Source: Stentor coeruleus (taxonomy: Eukaryota; Ciliophora; Heterotrichea; Heterotrichida; Stentoridae). From it: a stretch of 64,000 nt of DNA. The position numbers were made by a program, and so were the translations under genes. The notes beneath the pieces were generated by a model. It ran no database searches, was not told the origin of the DNA, and was given only the letters and a program-made list of their open reading frames with translations. Shown piece after piece: positions 30,516-40,006 of this stretch; the first letter of the stretch is position 1, and each line of letters opens with the position of its first letter. The stretch spans positions 1 to 64,000 of the forward strand of contig MPUH01000101.1 in assembly GCA_001970955.1 (NCBI GenBank), in the 5' to 3' direction.

Positions 30516-30869
30516 ATGATAGACTCTGACTTACTTGAATGGCTCTCTTATGAAGAGCTCCAAGAACTGGAAACGGATAATCTTATAGGTGAACTTCAAT
30601 CTAAACTTAGACAAACAGAAAAGTTTAATATTGAACAAATAATGATGAACCAAGTAAAAGCTCAAGAGCTTATAGAAGAAATCAACAAAGCAGACTCACA
30701 ATTAGATCAATTGCAAGGCTTTGTTCAATCAACAATAGATAAAATTCAAGAACTTCGTCAGCGAGCAGGACCTTTGGAGTCAGATAATAGTCAATATATA
30801 ATTGAACAAAGGAATCTGGTCACTTTAAGCAACTATCTAATTTCTTTATCTAAAAACTTTAAAAAATAA
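30516..30869 (+). CDS. small coiled-coil protein, weakly like exocyst Sec3
   Basis: A 117-aa protein, ATG at 30516, stop TAA. It opens with an acidic amphipathic helix (LLEWLSYEELQELETDNL) and continues as coiled coil with a final LESDNSQYIIEQRNLVTLSNYL. That last pattern (E..N..L..Q..N...L...L) and the preceding ELD..LQ..V spacing recall the first coiled coil of exocyst subunit Sec3/EXOC1, but the protein is far shorter than that subunit and stops here. I found no 15-16-nt intron that would extend it. It may be an independent small coil. Confidence 0.55.
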   Translation: MIDSDLLEWLSYEELQELETDNLIGELQSKLRQTEKFNIEQIMMNQVKAQELIEEINKADSQLDQLQGFVQSTIDKIQELRQRAGPLESDNSQYIIEQRNLVTLSNYLISLSKNFKK

Positions 30870-31471
30870 AAGAAAATTTTAATTGTTGTAGTTTTAGATA
30901 GTCTAATTTTATTATATACTTTTTAAATTTGATTATATATACTGTTTAGTCTTTATTTTGATACAATTATTATAGATTTAGTTATGAAATTGATAGAATT
31001 ACATGGCAAAATTCATTTAGGAATTCTTATAAAATTTAGGCTGAGATTTTGTATTATGTTTTAGTTTTTAAGAGTTTAGCATTGAATTTATAATATTTGG
31101 TTTGCATTTAGCAATCGTGTGATAAATACCTTAAAGCACTCGCTATCCAAATGCTAAAAACTAAAATATCAAAATTTATAATTGCTACTACTAATAATAC
31201 TTTCCTTGTATTCCATATCAAAAAATCTTTAAACCTTAAATCAATAAAACTTACAAAATTACCAATTGATCATAAAATTGCCTTCAAAGTAAACTTAATT
31301 TTCCGTTTTCTCCCTAGCACTTTCATAACATCAACATAGCAAATACCATAAATCAGAAACTAAAACCCAATCCTAGAAATCATATTCTAAAGTATTTCTA
31401 TCATATTCAGCCATAAAAACCCATCTGCTAACAATACATAATATACAAAAAAAACTAACCTCATATAAAAT
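30870..31471. other. intergenic between plus-strand genes
   Basis: T/G-rich to about 31120, then C/A-rich from 31140 to 31471. The open frame at 31151-31339 is low-complexity. The composition change fits a 3' flank followed by a 5' flank for the small gene at 31472. Confidence 0.55.
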
Positions 31472-31648
31472 ATGGCTGACCGCGATACAAATGCAACGCT
31501 TGAAGACTCAGAAGGTGAAGAAATCGAACTTGATGAAGAAAAACTTAGCAAGCTTCGTGCAATAGCTGAACTAGGGCATGTGAAAGATAGTCAAGGAAGA
31601 AGGAAAGGTATAATGCCAGGCACAATGCCTATGATGGGGGCAAAATAA
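31472..31648 (+). CDS. 58-aa acidic/basic small protein
   Basis: ATG at 31472, TAA at 31646-31648. The protein begins MADRDTNATLEDSEGEEIEL, continues as a charged helix (DEEKLSKLRAIAELGHVKDS) and ends in a short basic and Met-rich tail (QGRRKGIMPGTMPMMGAK). No family is recognised. The gene is supported by its well-balanced codon use, by clear contrast with neighbouring AT-rich DNA, and by the flank composition: C-rich and G-poor before it, G-rich and C-poor after it. It is too short for size-filtered gene calling. Confidence 0.65.
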   Translation: MADRDTNATLEDSEGEEIELDEEKLSKLRAIAELGHVKDSQGRRKGIMPGTMPMMGAK

Positions 31649-32346
31649 ATGCTAATTATAAAAACTTAAGAAAAGTATGTAGTATAGTTGAATTTGATAA
31701 GTGAAACATTTGATTGTGAAGTATGTGTGATAAAAAGTATTTCTTTAGTATAAAATTTTTACTTTGGGAATAAAGATTTTATAATACACTATTTGTAAGG
31801 TATATAATGATATTAGGAATATAATAAAGTTGTAAATCAGATTAAGATATATGTTTAAGATTATAATTCTGTGAATGATTATAAGGGGTTATATTTTTTA
31901 AATGGAATGCAGTTTCTTATTTCTTACAAATTTTTTGAACTATTTTTTTAACAATATCATTAAAAACAAATATAATATTTAATCCTTCAAACCCAAACAA
32001 TAATTTCATCATATTTCCCATAACACCTTACTCATTCTACTTTAAAAATATCTTCCTCTTTCATAAATCTCATAATCACTTCTTTTTATCTAGCATCCAC
32101 CCTTAATCAAAATTCGAATTTCAATCATTCTTATACAAACCATAAAAATTCACATATCAAATTTTCAGCCCACAATCCTCTCATCCATCATTATACCTAC
32201 AACTACATTTTCTAAAATAGCAATAATATTAATTAAAATCATCTTGCCTATACAAAACCATAAAAATTCACATATCAAATTTTCAGCCCACAATCCTCTT
32301 ATCCATCATTATACCTACAACTACATTTTCTAAAATAGCAATAATA
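31649..32346. other. intergenic between convergent genes
   Basis: Bases 31649-31920 are G-rich and C-poor (3' flank of the small plus gene). Bases 31930-32346 are C-rich and G-poor (3' flank of the minus-strand PX-START gene). The right part holds the first copy of a 107-bp duplication. Confidence 0.6.
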
Positions 32347-32364
32347 TTAATTAAAATCATCTTG
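32140..32364. repeat. 107-bp direct duplication at the end of the PX-START gene
   Basis: Bases 32140-32246 recur at 32258-32364 (offset 118), with one visible difference (ctctcatcc against ctcttatcc). The right copy includes the stop and last codons of the PX-START gene; the left copy repeats them beyond the gene end. No N separates the copies. Confidence 0.85.
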
Positions 32365-33988
32365 AGTCGACATTTTCCTTACCTTCCCAAGTTTTTTAAG
32401 TTTTTTTCTCTCACATGCTTTCAACAGCATATTTTTAGGTGATTTTTCCAAATGTTCCAAAGGATTTTCAGCCAAATGCACCAACCTCCCAATTGTATGT
32501 TTTAACGTCTCAGTTTCTTCTAAACAATCTGACACAAACATCTTTTTAGATATTTCACAAAATGTAGCTTTCCATGTAACTTTTATTACTTCAAATTTAG
32601 ACTCAACAACTTCATGATGAAAATCCTTACAAGATGATACTCTAGTAACATCATGATCAGTAATATCAAATGAAAAAGTTGAATCTGATTTTGCAATTTT
32701 TTCAAGTTTGTAAAAATTGTTTACTTCCCCTAAGATACCTTTAGTTTTTATATGATTGAATTTTTTACTATGGAAATTTATGGTTGTATGATAAATGCTT
32801 TTGTTTATTTCTACGATGTTGTGGAATTCGTATATGGTTCTTTCGTGTGAATATAACATTATTAGGCCTATACCATCGTCGTTTCTTTCGATTTCTTCGA
32901 TTTCAATAAGTTTTAAGTCCCATTTTTTACGATATTCAGGCTGGGTGAGGATGTTTATTATGGTTGAGAAATTACTTTGTATGAGGAAGACAGCATTTAT
33001 TTGAAGTTGGTTGTTTATGAAACGATATGAAATTTGCATGTCGTCTTGAAGATCTGATAAATGGATGGTTCGCCAGTCTGGGGTTACGGATAGAATTTTA
33101 CGGGTGTTTGATTTTAGACAACCTTGACAATCCCATTTTGCAATTATTTCCTGGGCTTCTGAGTCATTATTAAGCTATTTGGATTTTACAATTTCATTTA
33201 TAGACTTCACATCAAACTGTGTCTTAAGGACATTTAATATATAAAACGCTTGAATCTGTGAATCACAAAACCTCTTTTTAAGCAAATACTCATCCAGCTT
33301 CATTTTTTTCAGTAACTCAATCGGCATATTCACAAGTTCTTTTGTAAACAACTCAAAATCCCTATTATAATCACTCGTACAAAGCTTATACAAAAAGTCC
33401 AAAGATTTCGACCCTATATAATCATCCCCACACAAAGGTACAATCGTCGCAACCAGCTGTTCAATAATCTTCCCCCTAACACTTCTCCTTCTACTAAAAT
33501 ATCTCTTATCAAAATCATCAAGCAAGCTTATCCTACAATGAGTATTTTCATTAATCTTCCCTGAAAACTCTTTAATCACAACTTCATCTTCATTAAAAAC
33601 TTGTATTTCACTAGTTTTCTGCAAATAATCATCCTTAATTTCCAAAAAATCTTTCAAATAAATTTCAACTTTTTTATAAGTCAACGCAACAAGGAGCCAC
33701 TTTTCTAATCCACATTTCCTTTGAATAATAACGCCTGCGCTCATAGGGTTTAATGTTCTTCCTGGGAATTTAGGGAATTTATATTCATGATTAAGTGTTT
33801 CTTTGACTATATCATGCAATTTTCTAAATTCCTTGTATCTTTTTAGAAGAAAGTATTGATAAGAGTCATCAAGGATGATTTTTAATTGATATACCTGTAT
33901 AAAAGGTTACAGTATAAGAGCTATTGAAGATTCCAGGTTTTTTTCTTGTTTCAGTATGGGGGATACTTAGATCTACGAATTCTTCCAT
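32347..33988 (-). CDS. PX-START domain protein (two tiny introns)
   Basis: Three exons join after removal of introns at 33895-33910 (16 nt, gtaaccttttatacag) and 33175-33189 (15 nt, gtaaaatccaaatag), giving 536 aa from ATG at 33988 to TAA. The N-terminal part is a PX domain: VYQLKIILDD, FLLKRYKEFRKLH (with the Arg that contacts phosphoinositide) and the proline-containing loop KFPKFPGRTLNP. The C-terminal 230 residues are a START lipid-transfer domain: FSTIINILTQPEYRKKWD, IERNDDGIGLIMLY, then a long C-terminal helix. The protein would bind phosphoinositide membranes through PX and carry or sense a lipid through START. The first intron falls inside the PX domain. The stop lies in a duplicated segment. 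Confidence 0.85.
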
Positions 33989-34055
33989 ATTTGTTTATTG
34001 AGTTCGATAAATACTGAAAATTGATTAAAAGTTCGGTAATACTATAGGTTTTATA

Positions 34056-35696
34056 CTAAATTATATGATAGAGCTTAACAAGACTATCGGCTCCAGCAGA
34101 AGCTATAAGAGGAAAAGATGGATGTTGGGATATACACAAAACTCCCTCATCATACTTTTTCCTATGCGCTGGTATTTCCTGCAAGCACTGATAATTACGG
34201 ACATCCCAAAAACGCAAACTACCATCATGTCCTCCTGACACCAAACTATTCCCCGACATCCACAACGAACTAATCGAATCAGTATGTCCAACTAAATCTT
34301 TAACACAGCTACAACTATTTACATCAAAAAACCTCAAATGTTTATCTTCATGTCCACTAACAACCAAACTTGTATCTCCACTAGCAACAATACAATTAAT
34401 CTGATTAACTCTTTCACAGACTTCATTTTCTTTAACAAACCTAATAATCGATGGTTTACCAGTTGTCTTATCAAAAATATTCAAATAAGGTGTAGTATAT
34501 CCAACAACAAAAGAATTTAATTCAGTAATAAGCCAAGTACTACATGTTGGTATATGAAAACTATCTCCATTAGCTACAGGGAAAGTGAAATTTTTAAGCA
34601 AATTAGCTGAATTTTTGCCAGCCTTCCAATTTTCAACACTAGTCATAGTGTCAACTGTTTTCCATAATTTTACCATCCCATCAGCACTTGATGATAAAAT
34701 AAGCCCATCAACAGGATGATGTTTTAAATCCCAAATAGTCTCTGAATGACTTGACCAGACACCAACACAATAGTTTTTATCTGGTGAAGGACCATATGAA
34801 TTCACTAGTTTTGGAGGAAGAAGTTCCCAGACATGAATATCCCCTTCTTCACCTGCACTATAAAGAAGTTGTTCTTCACCTATAGAATTACCTGTTATGG
34901 TGAGAATTGGTTTTTTATGACCACGTAAAGAACAATAAGCCTCGCATTGAGTGTTTTCTGTTAAGGTTTCATATTGTGATATGTCCCAGAGTTTTATTAG
35001 ACAGTCTTCTGAGGCTGATGCGAGGATTCCTTCTTTGTGTGAGAAATGGAGGCTTCGAACTGAGTCCATATGACTTTTTAAAGCTAGTTTTAGTTCCCAG
35101 GATTGCTTTGATGGCTTTTCTTCGACGATACAGATTTTTATGGTCTCGGATTTTGGAATGGGAACCAAATCGATCTCGCTTGGCAGCTCGATTAAAGCTT
35201 GAAGGTTACTTCCATAGCTTTTACTTGGCCTATGGTGGATTTGGCGGGGCGGCATTTCACCTGTAAAAATATCTTCAAGGCCTAATTCTTGTAAGTATTT
35301 TGATAACAATTGTCTATGGGCGCGAGTTCTTCGCTTTGGGAGAACTTTGCCTACAGAGTCGCTATTTTTTTCACTGCGTGACAAAATAGTCGAAATTACA
35401 TCTGAATTCACCCTATGATGACCTCCAGTAAGTTTAGCATATTTAATACGTTCTTGTCGTAAAGAAAACTCAAGCATTTTCACACGTCGGATTAAATCCT
35501 TGTTTACAGCTTCACTTGCTTGTAGTTCTCCTTCTAATTGTGCTATGCGTTCAGTGTATTGTTTTTTTTCAACTAACCATTGAGTTTTTTCCATTTCAGA
35601 AGACTTGCATTGTTCATTTATAAACGACAAAACTCCAGTCCATGTGTAGTTTTTCATTTCACTCATGTTTCTGCTTCCAAAACTTCCAGTGTTCAT
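34056..35696 (-). CDS. STRN: striatin, STRIPAK scaffold
   Basis: A 546-aa protein, ATG at 35696, stop TAG, no intron. Residues 17-90 match the striatin N-terminal block: YTWTGVLSFINEQ, then a coiled coil with KDLIRRVKMLEFSLRQERIK, which in animal striatins forms the dimer that binds PP2A A/C subunits. The C-terminal half holds about six WD40 repeats (for example LRSLHFSHKEGILASASED-type units), ending LIASAGADSLVKLYHI. Striatins scaffold PP2A with GCKIII kinases and act in cell shape and membrane traffic. The calmodulin-binding and caveolin-binding segments of animal striatins are not evident. It is the second of a tight minus-strand run, 43 nt after WDR53 and 67 nt before PX-START. Confidence 0.93.
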   Translation of the reverse strand: MNTGSFGSRNMSEMKNYTWTGVLSFINEQCKSSEMEKTQWLVEKKQYTERIAQLEGELQASEAVNKDLIRRVKMLEFSLRQERIKYAKLTGGHHRVNSDVISTILSRSEKNSDSVGKVLPKRRTRAHRQLLSKYLQELGLEDIFTGEMPPRQIHHRPSKSYGSNLQALIELPSEIDLVPIPKSETIKICIVEEKPSKQSWELKLALKSHMDSVRSLHFSHKEGILASASEDCLIKLWDISQYETLTENTQCEAYCSLRGHKKPILTITGNSIGEEQLLYSAGEEGDIHVWELLPPKLVNSYGPSPDKNYCVGVWSSHSETIWDLKHHPVDGLILSSSADGMVKLWKTVDTMTSVENWKAGKNSANLLKNFTFPVANGDSFHIPTCSTWLITELNSFVVGYTTPYLNIFDKTTGKPSIIRFVKENEVCERVNQINCIVASGDTSLVVSGHEDKHLRFFDVNSCSCVKDLVGHTDSISSLWMSGNSLVSGGHDGSLRFWDVRNYQCLQEIPAHRKKYDEGVLCISQHPSFPLIASAGADSLVKLYHII

Positions 35697-35739
35697 ATTT
35701 AAATATTTTATAATAAACCCTTAAATCTTCAAGTCTCCA

Positions 35740-36803
35740 TTAACTCCTAAAATTCAACACACTAATTTTCGAATCTGTCCCAGCCACATATACAATATTC
35801 TTAATACCACTACTTTCAATCCAATTCGGCTACCTAAAAATTACTTTGTTCTCTAAAGATACCCTTTTAACTAAAGAGTAATTCCATAAAGCCAAATCAT
35901 TAAAAGAAGCAGTTATAAGCATATCCCCAAACTTAGCCCAAGAACAACACATAAGCCGATCTTCATGAGCTTCCCAACGATTTTTCCCTATAACTTTACT
36001 CCCACATTCAAAGAGACATATGTTCCCATTACCTAAACCAACTGCAGCTTCATTACCTTTACTTGCGATTGTATAAATATGTGGAGGGTTAAAAGATTTG
36101 TTATAATAAAAATTGTGTTAAAACTTTTTTTATTGTAAAAAAAAAAAAGAGACATATGTTCCCATTACCTAAACCAACTGCAGCTTCATTACCTTTACTT
36201 GCGATTGTATAAATATGTGGAGGGTTAAAAGATTTGTTATCGAAAAAATCATAAAAATCCAAGTCACTAAATTCAGTTCCATCAAAATGTGTAACTTTTA
36301 ATCTACAGTCAAAACCTCCTGATATTATATAATTTTCTGATATAATTTGCGCTGATGAGCATATCTATAATAGTTTTTACATTGTTATGACATTGATATA
36401 TACTTTGGATTTCTAAAGTGTTTGTGTTGAAAATTACAATTTCCCCATTGTCTAAAGATAAGCATCCAATGTTGTTGATTTGAGAAATTTGGCTGATTTC
36501 ATCGGAGAATGTGTGTGTGGAGATACTTTGGGTGACGAGGATTTTAGAAGGGTTACGGATATCAAAAAGGAATAAACGAGATTCAGTTGATGTAAATAAG
36601 GAAAATCCTGACAATGAAACATTTTCTACAGACTTTGAAGGGAAAAAGAACTCATCTGTAACCCTTCTAACTGACTTATGTGTATTCAAGTCCCAAATAC
36701 GAACAGTCCCATCATCACTACCTGAAGCCATAATATTCCCTGATGTACTTAAACTATTGACATCCGCATTATGTCCTTTTAAATACGTCAAATAGCACTC
36801 CAT
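35740..36803 (-). CDS. WDR53-like WD40 protein (two tiny introns, one duplication)
   Basis: Exons 36381-36803, 36147-36364, 35845-36010 and 35740-35829 join to 298 aa after removing introns at 36365-36380 (16 nt, gtaaaaactattatag) and 35830-35844 (15 nt, gtaatttttaggtag) and the duplicated block 36011-36146, which otherwise shifts the frame. It has WD40 repeats throughout: GNIMASGSDDGTVRIWDLN, YIISGGFDCRLKV and MLITASFNDLALWNY. The end, KPNWIESSGIKNIVYVAGTD, parallels [20 protein letters not shown] near the end of animal WDR53, a putative substrate receptor of Cul4-DDB1 ubiquitin ligases. Start ATG at 36803, stop TAA. Confidence 0.75.
36011..36240. repeat. 94-bp direct duplication inside the WDR53-like gene
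   Basis: Bases 36011-36104 recur exactly at 36147-36240 (offset 136). Between them sit 42 nt of A/T with a 12-A run that match nothing in the gene. The 136-nt extra length is not a multiple of three and breaks the reading frame; deleting it restores the protein. No N is present. Confidence 0.9.
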
Positions 36804-36908
36804 TATTATATCTTAAAACATTTATAAAAATTCTCAATATCCTATAAAAACCTTTTTCCCATCAACAAACCTTTTTTATACCCCTAATAACTAACTTAGT
36901 TTAATTAT

Positions 36909-39155
36909 TTAATTGCTTAGAAGCTTATATAGCTTCGTCTTCTTAGTCTGAGTTTTCTCAAAGGCTTGAGTTTTCGACTTATCCTTACTGAAAACAAATG
37001 ACCTATTAGAAGACAAGTTTGTAGAGGATTTAAACACCCTCATACTATTTGACTTATCTGAACCTACCAACATCGACTTTGATGCTATACTGTTCTCAGG
37101 TTTACTTATAAGATTCAAAATACTCAATGATTTATCGTCAAGCATAACCTTAGAACTAAACTGATTCCTAATAAACTTCAGTTCCTGTGAGCTTCTTAAT
37201 GATTTATATTTATTCAACTCTTCATCATCCATCTCATCTATTTCTACACCTTTTGAATTCTGACTAAACACTTGTGTCCCTCTTTGAGCTAATAAACTCT
37301 TCCTTTCTTCTAATAATTTGCTTTTTTTAGACATTATACTTGTTTCATTATCTATAAAGTCTAAATCTTTTCTTTGTCTTTTAAACTCGGCATTTACAAC
37401 TTTTTTTATTTTTTCATCATCGTCTTTCATTAATTGATCTAAATGTTTTCCATATCTTAACTCTTCATCATCATCAATTTTTTCATGATCTATGATTTCT
37501 TCTAAATCTTTGTTGAGTTCTTCACTCATTTCTTCATCACTATCTCTGATGTTTTTTATTAAATTATCATGTTCTTCATGGTCACTACCTAATTCAGCTT
37601 CTTCGTCTATGAATCTGTTTTTAGGTTTGCTTATATGAATAGGGAAAATAGTGCGTAAGGATGGAGAATTGTCAGTTTCTGTGCTGAAAATGGATTTTGG
37701 GATTTGAGGATGAGATTTGGTGTCAGGAATGGTTTCTGATGCTACTGTTATAGAGTCGTTTTGTGAATCTTCTAGAGGATTACTGTCGATTTCCATGTTT
37801 TTGTTAGAGTCATCAAGAATAGGGTCTTTGTTTTCGGTTTCAGTGCTTTCGGACTCAGTTTCCATATCAGTATCTTGGCTTTTTTCACTTTTTTCGCTAT
37901 CTTTACTTTCTTCTCCTTCTTCAAGAGGTATCTTGGCTTTTTTCACTTTTTTCGCTATCTTTACTTTCTTCTCCTTCTTCAAGACGGATTATTTTCTCCA
38001 TTTCTAAAGCTTCACTTTCTTCATTGTCTTCAGGAATATAATCTCCTTCTTCAAGACGGATTATTTTCTCCATTTCTAAAGCTTCACTTTCTTCATTGTC
38101 TTCAGGAATATAATCAGATTCATCACTTTCTTCTCCTTCTTCAGTTTTTTTACCTGATTTTCCATGAAGGTCAGTTGGCAATTTTTCAAAAATACATTCA
38201 GTATTTATATGATTTGTTTTTCTTTTATTTATTTCACTTTTTAAAGATTCTCTTAATATATCTCTTGGGGTTATCTGCGTTTTTCTCATAAAAAATCCTT
38301 CAAGTTTCCTTGGAGCCTGTATTTCTAAAGATTCATAAATACTTGAATCAGTAAAGAATCCTTTAGCAAGAGTATGATTAGGCTTATCGATTTTACTGTT
38401 TTTAAACCTGTCTAGAAATGAACAATTAAATACTTTTTCTTTTGGAGTTACAGTAATTTCGATATCATCTAAATCATTTGACTCACCTGTTTCTATAAAA
38501 GAATCTTTTTTAATATCAATTAACTTATTAAATGTTTTTAAAGGAACAGCTGAAACTTTTTTATATGCCTTTTTCCTTTTCATCGGTAATAAAATTTCTT
38601 GTGAGTCACTATCAGAATTATTCTCTTTAGGATCAGGTGTGACAAATGAAGATTTTCTGATATGAGTTTTGGAAAATTTTGTTATTATCTTTGAAGGAGT
38701 TACTTCGTCTGAAGGCTCCTCCTGTGTGTAAAGTGATGTATTAGTATTAAGTTCGGAAAAAGCATCAAATTTTTTAAATTTTTTTTGTGGCTGCGAAAAA
38801 TTGATTGGAGCAGGAGATTCATCTGAGTCTTCTTCTGTAGTATAAAGACTAGACTTCAAAAAATTCCTAGACTCCATTTGTATATCTGCTTGTGTACTAA
38901 CTTGAGATAAGTGATGTTGTAAATCCGAATCTAATATGATTTGCTGTTCCTGCTCAGAATGAGAGGCCGAATGAGTGGTGTATTTAGACAAATCTTCTAT
39001 AGATGAAAGCATATCAGTTGGTTTACTTGTATTGAACTTTTAGACAAATCTTCTATAGATGAAAGCATATCAGTTGGTTTACTTGTATTGAACTTAGATA
39101 ATTTCATTTCGAATTTTTTCTTGGATAATCGCTTTACACTTGTATTTCCCTCCAT
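36909..39155 (-). CDS. Claspin/Mrc1-like replication checkpoint protein (interrupted by duplications)
   Basis: If one copy each of the 58-nt (37927-37984) and 56-nt (38983-39038) duplications is dropped, a single 710-aa frame runs from ATG at 39155 to TAA at 36909. The protein is very acidic and Ser-rich with many SD/SE sites. The diagnostic part is FIDEEAELGSDHEEHDNLI, which matches the F.EEEAELSGSD core of Claspin and yeast Mrc1, followed by a long acidic helix and a basic C-terminus (KSLLAQRG region). Claspin/Mrc1 rides with the replisome and passes the ATR signal to Chk1. A 24-residue segment (starting GDYIPEDNEESEALEMEKII) is present twice in frame. The call rests mainly on one motif and composition. 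Confidence 0.6.
37871..38114. repeat. adjacent 58-nt and 72-nt tandem duplications
   Basis: Bases 37871-37926 recur at 37929-37984 (offset 58, out of frame in the gene). Next to it, 37971-38042 recur at 38043-38114 (offset 72, in frame, adding 24 residues). Both lie in the acidic coding region of the Claspin-like gene. Confidence 0.9.
38983..39094. repeat. 56-nt tandem duplication near the Claspin-like start
   Basis: Bases 38983-39038 recur at 39039-39094. The extra 56 nt shifts the frame and hides the true start at 39155, leaving an internal ATG as apparent start. Dropping one copy joins MEGNTSVKRLSKKKFEMKLS to the rest. Confidence 0.9.
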
Positions 39156-40006
39156 TATAATAGTCAGCCATGTTTTTGGCGCTTAATATTTGTTTAGGAA
39201 TTTTGTGCTCTTTATGCCTTATGTACTTGCTTAGTTTCTTTTTATAGTAAACATATGAGTTTAGAAATAAAATCGGTCTTTGTAGATTGTTATTCTTGAA
39301 CTAAGATTTTGGAATTCTTTGAAATATTTGAAGAAGATGTTTGCCGATATATTCTTCCAACAATATTTTACATTATATTTTTGATATATAAACTTCTAAA
39401 CTATATCTTTTTTATATGCAATCAATCAAAGCCTTTACCCTATTTATTAATGCCATATTATACATCCATAGCATATCCCAAGTATAAAGGTAAAGCATCC
39501 CGAATCTTCAGTATAAAAACTAAGTATCCAAACAATAATTCCATCTTATCCCATCTCTTTTTTATATCATAAATTTCTAACACCAAAAAAAAATTTTCCA
39601 ATCCTAATCCTAAAAAAACAATGATTTCCCAACAAACTGCTGATCTACTTCTAAAAACATAAAAATCATAAAATTTTTTTTACAAACTTACAATATCTTA
39701 AATCCATAAAAAAATTTAAATTTATCACGTCTCCCACAAAGTAAATCATATTTTTTTTAAAACACTTGGCATTAATTCTAAGATTTAAACTATAAAAATA
39801 CTCTAACTTAAGCAAATTCTCACTTATGGGGAAACAAAGTATATCATTTTTTATTAGATTTTTTTTTAAATATATGAAGGTGTTGATAAAAAATTATACA
39901 AAAAAGTGATTATATATTAGACTTTCGATAAAAGGAAAAATAATTTTGATAAGATTATTGATAGTTTTGCTGACTATATAATCATCTATAAAAAAAAAAT
40001 ATCAAA
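39156..40006. other. intergenic between divergent genes
   Basis: The left 150 nt are G/T-rich (5' flank of the minus gene). The rest is AT-rich with C-containing runs to about 39780. The open frame at 39309-39572 is hydrophobic low-complexity and not supported. No repeats. Confidence 0.5.

Noticed and set aside
37717-38291. Two plus-strand frames over the Claspin-like gene
   Set aside because: Antisense shadows of an acidic Ser-rich coding region with duplicated segments.
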